DNA of 39,892 nt. Origin: an uncultured Phycisphaerae bacterium (GTDB taxonomy: Bacteria; Planctomycetota; Phycisphaerae; UBA1845; PWPN01). Each line of letters opens with the position of its first letter. The first letter of the stretch is position 1. This document shows positions 16,293 through 24,465 of this stretch, piece after piece. The position numbers were made by a program, and so were the translations under genes. The stretch is from the NCBI GenBank assembly GCA_938005315.1, contig CALLOB010000029.1, forward strand, positions 1-39,892. The letters run 5' to 3'. Below the pieces are notes generated by a model. That model did no database searches and was not told the origin of the DNA. It saw only the letters and a list, made by a program, of their open reading frames with translations.

Positions 16293-18734
16293 TTGTTGCG
16301 GGGCGTTGCATCGGCCGGCGGCGAAGGCATGTTCCGTCACGCCGGGGCAGGTTCGAAGCGCATGGTTGAGCCCGATGACATCGCGCCGGGGAGCAGGCCG
16401 GCTGGTTCCGCCGGGAATGAGCAACCGTCGGACCGGTCGGCGTCCGGTCCGACCGGTGTGGCGACCGGGCCTTCGCCCGCGGGCGACACGGATGCCGCCG
16501 GTGCCGGGAATGACGCGCTCGAAGCGGCTCTGCCTGCGGTGGTGCTCGGCCCTGCGGCCGAAGAGCCACGGGCCGCGGACGCCGGATCGCTCGGTGACGG
16601 GCCGCAGGTTCCGGAGGGGCTCGAGCGCGACAGCCCCGTGGGGCTTGCGGCCATCGAGCAGGAACTCGCCGAAGAGGCCGAAGCCCAGAGCGAGGAGATC
16701 GAGGAGTCCTCGATCCCCGGCCCCTGGCAGGGAACGCTGCCGGAGACGCTGCTGCGCATCCTGAGCATGCGCGTCAGCGTCTGGCGGCGGCTGTTCGAAC
16801 TCGAGGCCCAGCGGCGGCAGCTTGCTCCGACGGCCTTCGCTCGCGAGATCCGCGACGAGCTGGCCCGGCAGGGTCGGGAGTTCCAGAAGACCCCTCCGGC
16901 CCAGGCCATGCAGGAGACGCTGAAACGGCTCACCGCCCGGCTGGCTGCACCGGTCATCCACGATCCGGTTCCGGCCATCGACCCCCAAACCCGTCAGCCG
17001 ATCCCGGACCAGCAACGGCTCTACGCGCAGGTGCTGACCACCGGCGTGATCCAGACCAACCTGCTGCTCAAGCGGGCGGGTCTGGACGCGTTCATTCCGC
17101 CGGCGGCCCTGCCGGCGGCTCAGGACGAGCCGCTGCTGAAGGTCTGTCGCGCCCACGGTCTGGACGCCGACCGGCTCATTGGCTGGACCTATTACGCCCT
17201 GGGACTGGGGCAGTACATCAACGACCTGCGTTGCCGGCTGGAAGAGCAGCGCGCCGCCGCCTCGGCGGAGCCGAAACCCGCCCGCGGGCTTCTGGCGGTC
17301 TTCGGCGGAGCCACGAGCGTGGCCCCGACGCGGCCCGACCCGCAGATCGAGTGCGACCTGCAGGCCGCGCGGCGCGAGCTGCAGGTCATCGAGCCGCAGC
17401 TGACCGAGCTGTTCTGGGAGCTGTATGAGAGTGTGGCCTGGCTGCACGCCCAGGATCGCGCGGCCCCGGAGGAGGCTCCGGTGCTGCGGGCCTTTCTGCG
17501 TTACGGGCTGGTGTGCCGTCATCCGGGGCTGATTCCGCCGGAATCGCTGGACTACATCATGCGCGACTGCGCCGGGGACGTTCGCACGCGCGAACTTCAG
17601 CCCGAGGCCACCCACGTGCTTTACGCCGACGAGTACGTCGCCGACATCGTCCGCGGTCGGATCCCGGTCAGCCCGGACGAGGACCTGGATCTCAACGGCC
17701 GCGGCACGCCCCAGTGGCGGGCGGACCGGATCTGGCGGCTGGCGGTGGTCTCGAGTTCGCGGTGCCGCCTGATCGAGGGGCGGCTCCGGGAGCTGCAGGC
17801 CGCCATCGAGGCGCAGGAGAAGCAGGCCGCGACCAAGCAGGAGCTGATCGAGACGCTGAAGTCCAGCCCCCGGGCCCGGAACCTGCTGACCGAGGTGCTG
17901 CAGGAGTGCGGACTGATGCGGGCCAACATCGCCCGCCTGCGGAACGCGGCGGAAACCATCGAACAGCGCGTCCTGCCCAAGGTGCGTCAGCAGGCCGAAG
18001 AGGCCCAGAATCGGCTGGTCGAGCAGGCCCGGGTGCTGACCCCCGAGCAGGTCGCGCGCCGCGAGGCCCGCTTCATCCGGCGGATGGCCCGCCTGGCGGC
18101 GCGACTCAGGGAGCCGTTTCCGCCGTTCGTGCTCCGCGAGCACTTCGTCCCCGGGCGGGGCGATCACCACCACCGGGCCGCGGTCCTGGAGGCCCTGCGG
18201 CATCTGGAGGAGGCCGATCAGCGGGTTTTCCACATGACCCTGGTGCCCAACAAGCGGATGGAGCGGCAGATCACCGTCCGCGTCAGCCCGACCTTCCTGA
18301 TCACGCCCGGCCGCGGACAGATGGGGCTGTCCGTCAGCCAGCGCAAATGGGACGATGACGGCCGGTTCGCCCTGCCGCTGATGTGCCAGCGCCAGGGGCT
18401 GCTGGAAAGCCTGCTGATCGACATGCTGGCCGACTTCCGGTGGGACTGTTCCAAGGAGGAGGCGGGCATGGACTGGCTGATGGCCGACGCGCTGTGCGCC
18501 GGCTACGCCACGGTGCGATGGAACATCCGCAAACTCAGCGAAAAGGCCCAGAAGGCCATGGGCTTCGACCCCCGCCTCAAGGACCGCCCCAACTGGCGGT
18601 ATCACTATCGCCTCTTCATCACCAGCGCCAGGGAGCAGGGCCGTCTGCTGTTCACCAAGTGCAACGAGGTCTATAAGATCGTGCTGAAGTACATCGGGCT
18701 GCCGCCGGGCATAGAGCCGTTGAAGCGCGACTGA
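16293..18734 (+). CDS. Large cytoplasmic protein of unknown function
   Basis: I do not recognise this 813-residue protein. The first 130 residues are low-complexity, rich in Ala, Gly, Pro and acidic residues. The middle is helical and charged, with a probable coiled coil at about 490-600 (many Glu, Gln and Arg). The C-terminal 180 residues look like a compact conserved domain with several Trp, Cys and aromatic residues (FRWDCSKEEAGMDWLM, RWNIRKLSEKAQKAMGF, NWRYHYRLF). There is no signal peptide or membrane segment, so it is probably cytoplasmic. I chose the TTG at 16293 because GGAGGGG lies 6 nt upstream; ATG codons at 16329 and 16362 lack a good site. It is convergent with the BMC gene, 37 nt apart, so shared function is not implied. 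Confidence 0.7.
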   Translation: MLRGVASAGGEGMFRHAGAGSKRMVEPDDIAPGSRPAGSAGNEQPSDRSASGPTGVATGPSPAGDTDAAGAGNDALEAALPAVVLGPAAEEPRAADAGSLGDGPQVPEGLERDSPVGLAAIEQELAEEAEAQSEEIEESSIPGPWQGTLPETLLRILSMRVSVWRRLFELEAQRRQLAPTAFAREIRDELARQGREFQKTPPAQAMQETLKRLTARLAAPVIHDPVPAIDPQTRQPIPDQQRLYAQVLTTGVIQTNLLLKRAGLDAFIPPAALPAAQDEPLLKVCRAHGLDADRLIGWTYYALGLGQYINDLRCRLEEQRAAASAEPKPARGLLAVFGGATSVAPTRPDPQIECDLQAARRELQVIEPQLTELFWELYESVAWLHAQDRAAPEEAPVLRAFLRYGLVCRHPGLIPPESLDYIMRDCAGDVRTRELQPEATHVLYADEYVADIVRGRIPVSPDEDLDLNGRGTPQWRADRIWRLAVVSSSRCRLIEGRLRELQAAIEAQEKQAATKQELIETLKSSPRARNLLTEVLQECGLMRANIARLRNAAETIEQRVLPKVRQQAEEAQNRLVEQARVLTPEQVARREARFIRRMARLAARLREPFPPFVLREHFVPGRGDHHHRAAVLEALRHLEEADQRVFHMTLVPNKRMERQITVRVSPTFLITPGRGQMGLSVSQRKWDDDGRFALPLMCQRQGLLESLLIDMLADFRWDCSKEEAGMDWLMADALCAGYATVRWNIRKLSEKAQKAMGFDPRLKDRPNWRYHYRLFITSAREQGRLLFTKCNEVYKIVLKYIGLPPGIEPLKRD

Positions 18735-18771
18735 CCGCTGCGGCCCGGCGCGCGACCCTTCCGCCCCGGAC

Positions 18772-19326
18772 TCAGATGTATTCCTGAAACAGCTCGCGGC
18801 TGGGGCCGGGAATCACCACCGCCGAAACCAGCAGGCCCTTGGCCCGGATGACCTCGGCCGCGGTGTCCACGCCGGTGCGGCAGTCGGCCACCGTGCCGGC
18901 CATGAGCATGAAACCCTTGCCGCCCAGGGCCATGGCCACGTGGATGCGGTAGAGGGTGATGGCCGCGGCCTTGGCCGCCGCGTCGGCGGCCTCGAGAATG
19001 CTCGACGCGGAGTACGACTCGACCACGCCGATGGCCCCGAACTTCTCGTCCGGCAGCTGCACCGACTGCCCCAGAGCGGGAAACACCGTCGGGTGGACGT
19101 TGGGGATGAGCATCTGGTCGATCACGCCGTCGGGAGTCGCGGCCAGGCCGGCGTTCATGCTCGCCTGGACGTCGGCCACCGCGCCGCTAACCACGTTGAT
19201 ATACTTGCCCGAGCAGATCGTGCGCCCCAGCACCAGCCGGACCGCGGCGGCCTTGAGCATCGCGTCCTGCACCGCGAAGCCGATGCCGACGCTGGACAGT
19301 TCGATCATTCCGATGGCTTCAAGCAT
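18772..19326 (-). CDS. PduT-like BMC-T microcompartment shell protein
   Basis: This 184-residue protein has two tandem BMC domains (about 1-92 and 95-184), forming pseudo-hexameric trimers in bacterial microcompartment shells. Cys38 in TICSGKY sits at the same position as the cysteine of PduT that coordinates a [4Fe-4S] cluster at the trimer's central pore, so the protein probably carries electrons across the shell. The second domain ends with the usual VVIPGPS segment. It follows the PduS-like gene by 63 nt on the same strand, as partner proteins should. No other shell protein or encapsulated enzyme is in the window, so the compartment must be encoded elsewhere. Confidence 0.9.
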   Translation of the reverse strand: MLEAIGMIELSSVGIGFAVQDAMLKAAAVRLVLGRTICSGKYINVVSGAVADVQASMNAGLAATPDGVIDQMLIPNVHPTVFPALGQSVQLPDEKFGAIGVVESYSASSILEAADAAAKAAAITLYRIHVAMALGGKGFMLMAGTVADCRTGVDTAAEVIRAKGLLVSAVVIPGPSRELFQEYI

Positions 19327-19389
19327 GTTGTCGTCCCGAGGGTCGGTGTCGTCCCGTGAATTGCGGCCGCGACGGCGGCCCCGCGTGCG

Positions 19390-20697
19390 CTAACTCCGCT
19401 CGATCACCACCTCGCCGGCGATCGAGGCCACCCGGCCGTCGATGCTGGCGTGAATCCGCGCTCCCAGCTGGCCGGCCGGAGGTTCCGCGACCACGTCTCC
19501 GGCCTTCACCGCCTGCCCGACGCGCACCACCGGCTCGGCCGGCGCCCCCAGGTGCTGTCGCAGCGGCAGCGTCACCCGGGCCGGCAACACCGTCGATTCC
19601 AGCATCGGCCCCTTGTTCGTGTAGTCCGAAAGGCCCAGCTTGCGGATCAGCCGCGCGATCGGCACCCGCCGGTTGTTCAGATGCAGCCGGGCCCGGTCGG
19701 GGTCGGCGGCCACCTCCCATTTGCGGCCTTCCTTCGCCAGGCGGCGCTTGTTCTGGGTGCAGACGTTCTTGGGGTCCAGGTCCTCCGGGCAGGCGATCAT
19801 CGTACAGATGTTGCACTCGCAGCAGAACTGCGTCCCGATGGTGTTGGCCTCGCCGACGAGGTTGAAACCCAGCGAACGCATGGCCTTGTGCGGTTCGATC
19901 GGGTGGCCTAGCAGGTAGCGCGGGCAGAATTCGGTGCAGAACGAGCACTGGTCGCAGGCACTGGCTCCGATCCGGGCGATGGCCTTCCACTCGGCGGCGT
20001 AACGGCGGACCAGCGGGTGGTCGCCCGGAAGCACGATCAGCCCGCCGGTGGTCTTGGTGACCGGCTGGCTCAGATCTCGGCACAACTGGCCCATCATCAC
20101 GCCGCCGACCAGCACCGCCGGGTCCGGCACGGTTGCCCCCCCGGCCAGCCCGATCGCCTCGGCGAAGGTCACGCCGACCGGCACCCGTATCGTCACCGGG
20201 TGATGCACCGCCCCGGCGACGGTCAGGAACTTCTCGATCACCGGCACGCCGCGGACCGCGTTGTAAACCGTCTCGACGTTGGTCACCACCGCACCGACGG
20301 CCAGCGGAATCCTGCCCGGCGGGATGATGCGGCCGGTGACGTCGTAAACCAGGATGAACTCGTCGCCGGTGGGGTAGCTGTCGGCCAGCTCCACGATCCG
20401 CATCCCCGGCCGCAGCTTCGGACGCAGCATCTCGATCACGTCGTGGTACTTGCCCTTGATGCCCACCACCGACTCGGCCGCCCCGACCAGCTCGCGGACC
20501 AGTTCCAGCCCGTCGAGGACCTCCTCGGGGAAGGTCCGGAGCATCTCCTTGTCCTTGTGCAGCAGCGGCTCGCACTCGGCGGCATTGAGGATGACCGTGT
20601 CGGCCCTGGCCGCATACTTGACGTGCGACGGGAACCCTGCCCCGCCGGCCCCGACCACGCCGCACGAACGGATCGTTTCGATGGAGACTCGAGCCAT
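19390..20697 (-). CDS. PduS-like RnfC-family flavin/Fe-S electron-transfer protein
   Basis: This 435-residue protein resembles PduS, a flavin and iron-sulfur protein related to RnfC and NuoF that supplies electrons inside microcompartments, for example to reduce cobalamin. It has the N-terminal glycine-rich motif GAGGAGFP, the NAAECEPLL segment of the flavin site, two ferredoxin-type clusters (Cys248, 251, 254, 258 and Cys292/293, 295, 298, 303, each ending in Cys-Pro) and a C-terminal sandwich-barrel hybrid domain (about 370-435). I chose the ATG at 20697; a TTG at 20712 would put the start in the U-tract of the terminator just upstream. No good ribosome binding site is visible. It is followed by the PduT-like gene. 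Confidence 0.85.
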   Translation of the reverse strand: MARVSIETIRSCGVVGAGGAGFPSHVKYAARADTVILNAAECEPLLHKDKEMLRTFPEEVLDGLELVRELVGAAESVVGIKGKYHDVIEMLRPKLRPGMRIVELADSYPTGDEFILVYDVTGRIIPPGRIPLAVGAVVTNVETVYNAVRGVPVIEKFLTVAGAVHHPVTIRVPVGVTFAEAIGLAGGATVPDPAVLVGGVMMGQLCRDLSQPVTKTTGGLIVLPGDHPLVRRYAAEWKAIARIGASACDQCSFCTEFCPRYLLGHPIEPHKAMRSLGFNLVGEANTIGTQFCCECNICTMIACPEDLDPKNVCTQNKRRLAKEGRKWEVAADPDRARLHLNNRRVPIARLIRKLGLSDYTNKGPMLESTVLPARVTLPLRQHLGAPAEPVVRVGQAVKAGDVVAEPPAGQLGARIHASIDGRVASIAGEVVIERS

Positions 20698-20710
20698 TCC
20701 GGATATCGCC

Positions 20711-20741
20711 AAAAAAAACGCCCGCCGGGTGCCCGGCAGGC
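20711..20741 (-). terminator. Intrinsic terminator in the pduS leader (candidate attenuator)
   Basis: Read on the minus strand, a 10-bp stem (20741-20732 with 20729-20720, nine Watson-Crick pairs and one G-U) is followed after one G by eight U (20718-20711). In plus-strand RNA the wobble pair becomes a C/A mismatch and there is no U-tract, so the signal is specific to transcription toward pduS. It ends 14 nt before the pduS ATG, where a terminator makes sense only as an attenuator or as a stop for read-through from upstream. Confidence 0.75.
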
Positions 20742-20763
20742 CCCGCCGTGTCCACGGTCAGGT

Positions 20764-20800
20764 CAGTGTAACACGCCGTCGCCCGCCACGCCAGCCCGCC
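20764..20800 (-). promoter_or_regulatory. Possible weak promoter for pduS
   Basis: On the minus strand, TACACT within GTGTTACACTGACC matches a -10 box at 4/6, with CTGGCG about 18 nt upstream as a poor -35. If used, transcription would begin just upstream of the leader terminator, giving a leader of about 65 nt. Confidence 0.25.
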
Positions 20801-20840
20801 GGCTGGACCGGCCGGCCCGGCCATGTCGCAATTCCCCGCC

Positions 20841-20963
20841 TTGGAGGGACGCGCTCTATCGCGTCCCGATGTTCGGCGGTCCTGGAGGGACGCGCTCCGT
20901 CGCGTCCCCGAACGCGTGCCTTCCCGTGTCCATTTCGACGGCCCCGACGGAGCGGGGCCCTCC
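20841..20963. repeat. REP-like hairpin cluster, three units
   Basis: Two direct units, GGGACGCG-CTCTAT-CGCGTCCC (20846-20867) and GGGACGCG-CTCCGT-CGCGTCCC (20887-20908), each preceded by TGGA or CTGGA, form perfect 8-bp stems with 6-nt loops. A third unit at 20940-20963 is inverted: its complement reads GGAGGG, then a CCCCG/CGGGG stem around the same CTCCGT loop, with compensatory stem changes. Such palindromic repeats are typical of REP/BIME-type elements dispersed in intergenic DNA. Confidence 0.75.
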
Positions 20964-20990
20964 GGGAACCGATCCGGTCCGCCGGGTGTC

Positions 20991-21026
20991 GCCGGTCTGG
21001 AACGACCGGCGGACTTGCCTTAGATT
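20991..21026 (+). promoter_or_regulatory. Dyad overlapping a possible promoter of the beta-helix gene
   Basis: GCCGGTC at 20991-20997 and GACCGGC at 21004-21010 form a perfect 7-bp inverted repeat around TGGAAC. TGGAAC (3/6 to the -35 consensus) is 17 nt from TAGATT at 21021-21026 (4/6 to -10). The dyad would then span the -35 region as an operator could. Confidence 0.3.
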
Positions 21027-21115
21027 GCCGTCCGATCGGTCCGTCCGGATCATCCGGGCGAACGGCGCCCCGTCACGCGGCGGGCGGCCTTGAGCCATGC
21101 TGCAGGAGGACTCAT

Positions 21116-22957
21116 ATGTGCAGACGAATCGCCTTGGTGCTCCTGATCGCGGCCTGTTCCCGCCTCTCGGCCCGGGAATGGCACGTGTCTTGCGACGGCG
21201 ACGATGCGGCCGAAGGCAGCGTGGTCCGGCCGCTGCGGACCATCTCCGCGGCCGCGAAGGTCGCTCAGCCCGGCGATGAGGTCATCATCCACGGCGGGGT
21301 CTATCGCGAGCGCGTCGATCCCCCGCGCGGGGGCACGTCCGACGACCGGCGTATCGTCTACCGGGCGGCGCGGGGCGAAAAGCCGGTCCTCAAGGGCTCC
21401 GAACCGATCCGCGGCTGGGAGCCGGCCGGCGGGGACGCCTGGAAGGTCGCCATTCCCAACAGCTTCTTCGGCGACTTCAACCCCTATGCCGACGTCATCC
21501 ACGGCGACTGGTTCGACGGCCGCGGCCGCCAGCACCACACCGGCGCGGTCTACCTCGACGGCCACTGGCTCGTCGAGGCGGCCAGGCTGGAGGAGGTTCT
21601 GGATCCGGCCGGCGAGCAGCCGCTGTGGTTCGGACGCGTCGAGGGCGACACCACCACGATCTGGGCCCGGTTCAAGGGCGTCGATCCCAACAGCTCCGAC
21701 GTCGAGATCAACGTGCGGCGGGCGGTGTTCTATCCATCCGTTCCCGGCATCAACTACATCACCGTCCGCGGCCTGACCATGATGCACGCGGCCACGCCCT
21801 GGGCGCCGCCCACCGCCGAACAGATCGGCCTGATCGGCACCCACTGGAGCAGGGGCTGGATCATCGAGGACAACGACATCCGCTACTCGACCTGCACGGG
21901 CATCACCCTGGGCAAGCACGGCGACGAGTTCGACAACACCTCCCAGAACACCGCCGAGGGCTACGTCAAGACCATCGAGCGGGGCCTGGAGCGCGGCTGG
22001 TCGAAGGAGAACATCGGAGGGCACATCGTCCGCCGCAACCGCATCGCCCACTGCGAGCAGGCCGGCATCGTCGGCAGCCTCGGCGCGGCTTTCTGCGCCG
22101 TCACCGGCAACGAGATCCACGACATCCACGTCCGCAGGCTCTTTACCGGCGCGGAGATGGCGGGCATCAAGTTTCACGGCGCGATCGACACCGAAATAGC
22201 CGGCAACCACATCTACCGCACCTGCCGCGGCATCTGGCTGGACTGGATGACCCAGGGGACCCGCGTGCACCGCAACGTGCTCCATGACAACGGCCCCTGG
22301 GAGGACCTCATGGTCGAGGTCAACCATGGCCCGTTTCTGGTGGACCACAACATCATGCTCTCGCCCCTGGTGCTGCTGGACGTCTCCCAGGGCGGGGCCT
22401 ACGCCCACAACCTGTTCGCCGGCCGCTTCATCGTCAGCGCCGAGCTGAACCGCGAAACCCCGTTCCATGCCCCGCATTCCACGAAGGTCCTGGGGCTGCG
22501 CAACATCCCCGGCGGCGACAACCGGTTCTACAACAACATTTTCCTGAATACCGCGGGCTTCGAGACCTACGACGGGGCCCCCCAGCCGGTCCGGATGGCC
22601 GGCAACGTGTATCTCGGGCAGGCCCCCGTCGGCAAGGCGGAAGCCGATCCGCTGGTGCGGGCGGACTTCGACCCGGCCATCAGGCTGGAAGTCGAGCCCG
22701 GCCGCGGCGCCGAACTCCACATCACCCTGGGCCACAACTGGGGCGGTGAGCGCCCGCAAAGGCCGCTGGTCACGACCGAGCTGCTGGGCCGGGCCGCGGT
22801 GCCGGATCTGCCCTTCGAGAAACCCGACGGTTCGCCGTATCGCCTGAACGTCGACTTCTTCGGCAGGCCCCGGGGCCCCAGCCCCTTCCCCGGCCCGTTC
22901 GAGCTGCCCCGCGGCGGCCGGCATGTCCTCAAGGTCTGGCCGGTCGTCCTGCCGTAG
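21116..22957 (+). CDS. Exported right-handed parallel beta-helix protein
   Basis: This 613-residue protein begins at the ATG at 21116, with AGGAGGA 5 nt upstream. The N-terminus is exported; LIAAC at 10-14 fits a lipobox, so Cys14 may be lipidated, although cleavage after the later Ala (RLSA) is also possible. The mature part opens with the DUF1565-type start (HVSCDGDDAAEGSVVRPLRT) and a series of Asn-rich rungs (ITVRGLTM, WIIEDNDI, HIVRRNRI, AVTGNEI, EIAGNHIY, RVHRNVLH) that form a right-handed parallel beta-helix. Such proteins in planctomycetes are often polysaccharide lyases or glycoside hydrolases, but no family-specific catalytic site is clear. Its long upstream open frame reaching 20450 is antisense to pduS and not coding. 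Confidence 0.8.
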   Translation: MCRRIALVLLIAACSRLSAREWHVSCDGDDAAEGSVVRPLRTISAAAKVAQPGDEVIIHGGVYRERVDPPRGGTSDDRRIVYRAARGEKPVLKGSEPIRGWEPAGGDAWKVAIPNSFFGDFNPYADVIHGDWFDGRGRQHHTGAVYLDGHWLVEAARLEEVLDPAGEQPLWFGRVEGDTTTIWARFKGVDPNSSDVEINVRRAVFYPSVPGINYITVRGLTMMHAATPWAPPTAEQIGLIGTHWSRGWIIEDNDIRYSTCTGITLGKHGDEFDNTSQNTAEGYVKTIERGLERGWSKENIGGHIVRRNRIAHCEQAGIVGSLGAAFCAVTGNEIHDIHVRRLFTGAEMAGIKFHGAIDTEIAGNHIYRTCRGIWLDWMTQGTRVHRNVLHDNGPWEDLMVEVNHGPFLVDHNIMLSPLVLLDVSQGGAYAHNLFAGRFIVSAELNRETPFHAPHSTKVLGLRNIPGGDNRFYNNIFLNTAGFETYDGAPQPVRMAGNVYLGQAPVGKAEADPLVRADFDPAIRLEVEPGRGAELHITLGHNWGGERPQRPLVTTELLGRAAVPDLPFEKPDGSPYRLNVDFFGRPRGPSPFPGPFELPRGGRHVLKVWPVVLP

Positions 22958-22991
22958 GGACCGCACGGTCCGCAGCGGCCGCCCGGGCCGC
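22958..22991. terminator. Two GC hairpins between convergent genes
   Basis: GGACCG-CA-CGGTCC (22958-22971) and GCGGCC-GCCCG-GGCCGC (22975-22991) lie between the convergent beta-helix and hslU genes. No T-tract follows in either direction, so a role in termination is only suggested. Confidence 0.3.
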
Positions 22992-23014
22992 GGCGCGATC
23001 GGGAACGGCTCCGC

Positions 23015-24358
23015 CTAGAGGATGTACCGGCTGACGTCCTCGTCGGCGCAGATCGCCGCCAGCCGGCGCCGGACGGTGCCGGCGTCGATCACCACCGACT
23101 CGCCGGCACGCTCGGGGGCCTCGAACGACAGGTCCTCCAGCACCTTCTCCACGATGGTGTACAGCCGTCGGGCGCCGATGTTCATGGTGTTGCGGTTGAC
23201 CTGCTCAGCGATTTCGGCCATGGCTTCGACGGCGTCGTCGGTGAACTCCAGACGCACGCCCTCGGCCGCCATCAGGGCGATCTGCTGGCGCGTCAGGGCG
23301 TTCTGCGGCTGGGTCAGGATGCGGACGAAATCCTCGCGGGTCAGATCGCTCAGCTCGACCCGCAGGGGAAACCGGCCCTGCAGCTCGGGCATCAGGTCGC
23401 TGGGCCGGCTGCCGTGGAACGCCCCGGCGGCGATGAACAGGATATGGTCGGTGCGGACCGGCCCGTAGCGGGTGTTCACCGTGCAGCCCTCCACCACCGG
23501 CAGCAGGTCGCGCTGCACGCCCTGGCGGGAGACGTCCGGGCCGTGCTCCCGGCCGGAGGCGGCGATCTTGTCGATCTCGTCGAGGAAGATGATGCCGGTC
23601 TCCTCCGCGCGGCGCACAGCCTCGCGGTGCAGCTTCTCGCGGTCGATCAGCTGCTCGCAGGCCTGGTCGAACAGCATCCGGCGGGCTTCGCGCACCGGCA
23701 CGCGGCGGCTGCGGTTCTGCTGGGGCATGAGCCGCTCGAAGAAGTTCTGGATCTCCGGGTCGAGCTGATCGACGCCGATGGCGGCCATCATGCCGACCGG
23801 CACGGGCCGGTCCTCGGCGGCGATCTCGACCTCCCGGTCGTCCAGCTGGCCGTCGCGCAGCAGGGCCCGCATCTTCTCGCGGGATCGCTGCCGCTGCGTC
23901 GAGACCTCGTCGCCGGACGCATCTTCGGCGCGGGTGCGGTCGGCACGTGGAACGAGGGCGTCCAGCAGCCGCTCCTCGGCGAGCTGTTCGGCCTGGGCGC
24001 GGACCACCTCGGTCTGCTCCTGCCGGACCATGCGGACGGCCTGTTCGACCAGGTCGCGCACCATGCTCTCGACGTCGCGGCCGTGATAGCCCACTTCGGT
24101 GTAGCGGGTGGCCTCGACCTTGATGAACGGGGCATTGACCAGCCTCGCCAGCCGGCGGGCGATCTCGGTCTTGCCCACCCCGGTAGGCCCCATCATCATG
24201 ATGTTCTTGGGGCCAACGTCGGACCGCAGGCTCTCCGGAAGCCGCTGCCGCCGCCAGCGGTTGCGCACCGCCACGGCCACCGCGCGCTTGGCATGGTCCT
24301 GGCCGATGATGTAGCGGTCCAGCTCGGCGACGATCTGTCTGGGGGTCAGGTCGGACAT
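23015..24358 (-). CDS. hslU: ATP-dependent protease ATPase subunit HslU
   Basis: HslU is the AAA+ unfoldase that feeds substrates to the HslV peptidase. The 447-residue protein has the family N-terminus (TPRQIVAELDRYIIGQ), Walker A GPTGVGKT at 57-64, the GYHGRDVES pore-loop region, an I-domain (about 110-230), Walker B IIFLDEIDKIA and the C-terminal tail ending YIL that inserts into HslV. The start is the ATG at 24358; the frame stays open upstream to 25081, but that part is antisense or out of frame with hslV and not coding. It follows hslV by 107 nt. Confidence 0.95.
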   Translation of the reverse strand: MSDLTPRQIVAELDRYIIGQDHAKRAVAVAVRNRWRRQRLPESLRSDVGPKNIMMMGPTGVGKTEIARRLARLVNAPFIKVEATRYTEVGYHGRDVESMVRDLVEQAVRMVRQEQTEVVRAQAEQLAEERLLDALVPRADRTRAEDASGDEVSTQRQRSREKMRALLRDGQLDDREVEIAAEDRPVPVGMMAAIGVDQLDPEIQNFFERLMPQQNRSRRVPVREARRMLFDQACEQLIDREKLHREAVRRAEETGIIFLDEIDKIAASGREHGPDVSRQGVQRDLLPVVEGCTVNTRYGPVRTDHILFIAAGAFHGSRPSDLMPELQGRFPLRVELSDLTREDFVRILTQPQNALTRQQIALMAAEGVRLEFTDDAVEAMAEIAEQVNRNTMNIGARRLYTIVEKVLEDLSFEAPERAGESVVIDAGTVRRRLAAICADEDVSRYIL

Positions 24359-24465
24359 CGGACGGGTCTGAGCTCCGCTGAGGGCCGTGCGGCGCCGGGA
24401 CCGCCCCTTCGCGGCCCGGATCCCGGCACGATGCGCCCGCAACTCCGGATCTCCCGCGGCCGGCT

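Larger units (their letters stand above)
20698..21115. other. Divergent intergenic region with several structured elements
   Basis: These 418 nt separate pduS (minus) from the beta-helix gene (plus). I see no gene here. It holds an intrinsic terminator facing pduS, three REP-like hairpins and a dyad overlapping a possible promoter for the plus-strand gene, each listed separately. Confidence 0.7.

Noticed and set aside
15278-16569. Minus-strand open frames behind the GH38 gene
   Set aside because: Arg/Pro/Gly-rich antisense frames without ribosome binding sites or familiar motifs.
19324-19349. Two copies of GGGACGACA just before the BMC-T gene
   Set aside because: A 9-nt repeat in short GC-rich intergenic sequence is not enough to claim a site; the copy nearer the ATG may supply a weak ribosome binding site.
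20450-21115. Open frame extending the beta-helix gene upstream by 222 codons
   Set aside because: It overlaps pduS antisense and the structured intergenic DNA; the ATG at 21116 has AGGAGGA and begins an export signal.
20742-21115. Cobalamin or other known riboswitch upstream of pduS
   Set aside because: I see no B12-box-like core or other familiar aptamer, and the possible leader is only about 65 nt. The terminator is reported on its own.
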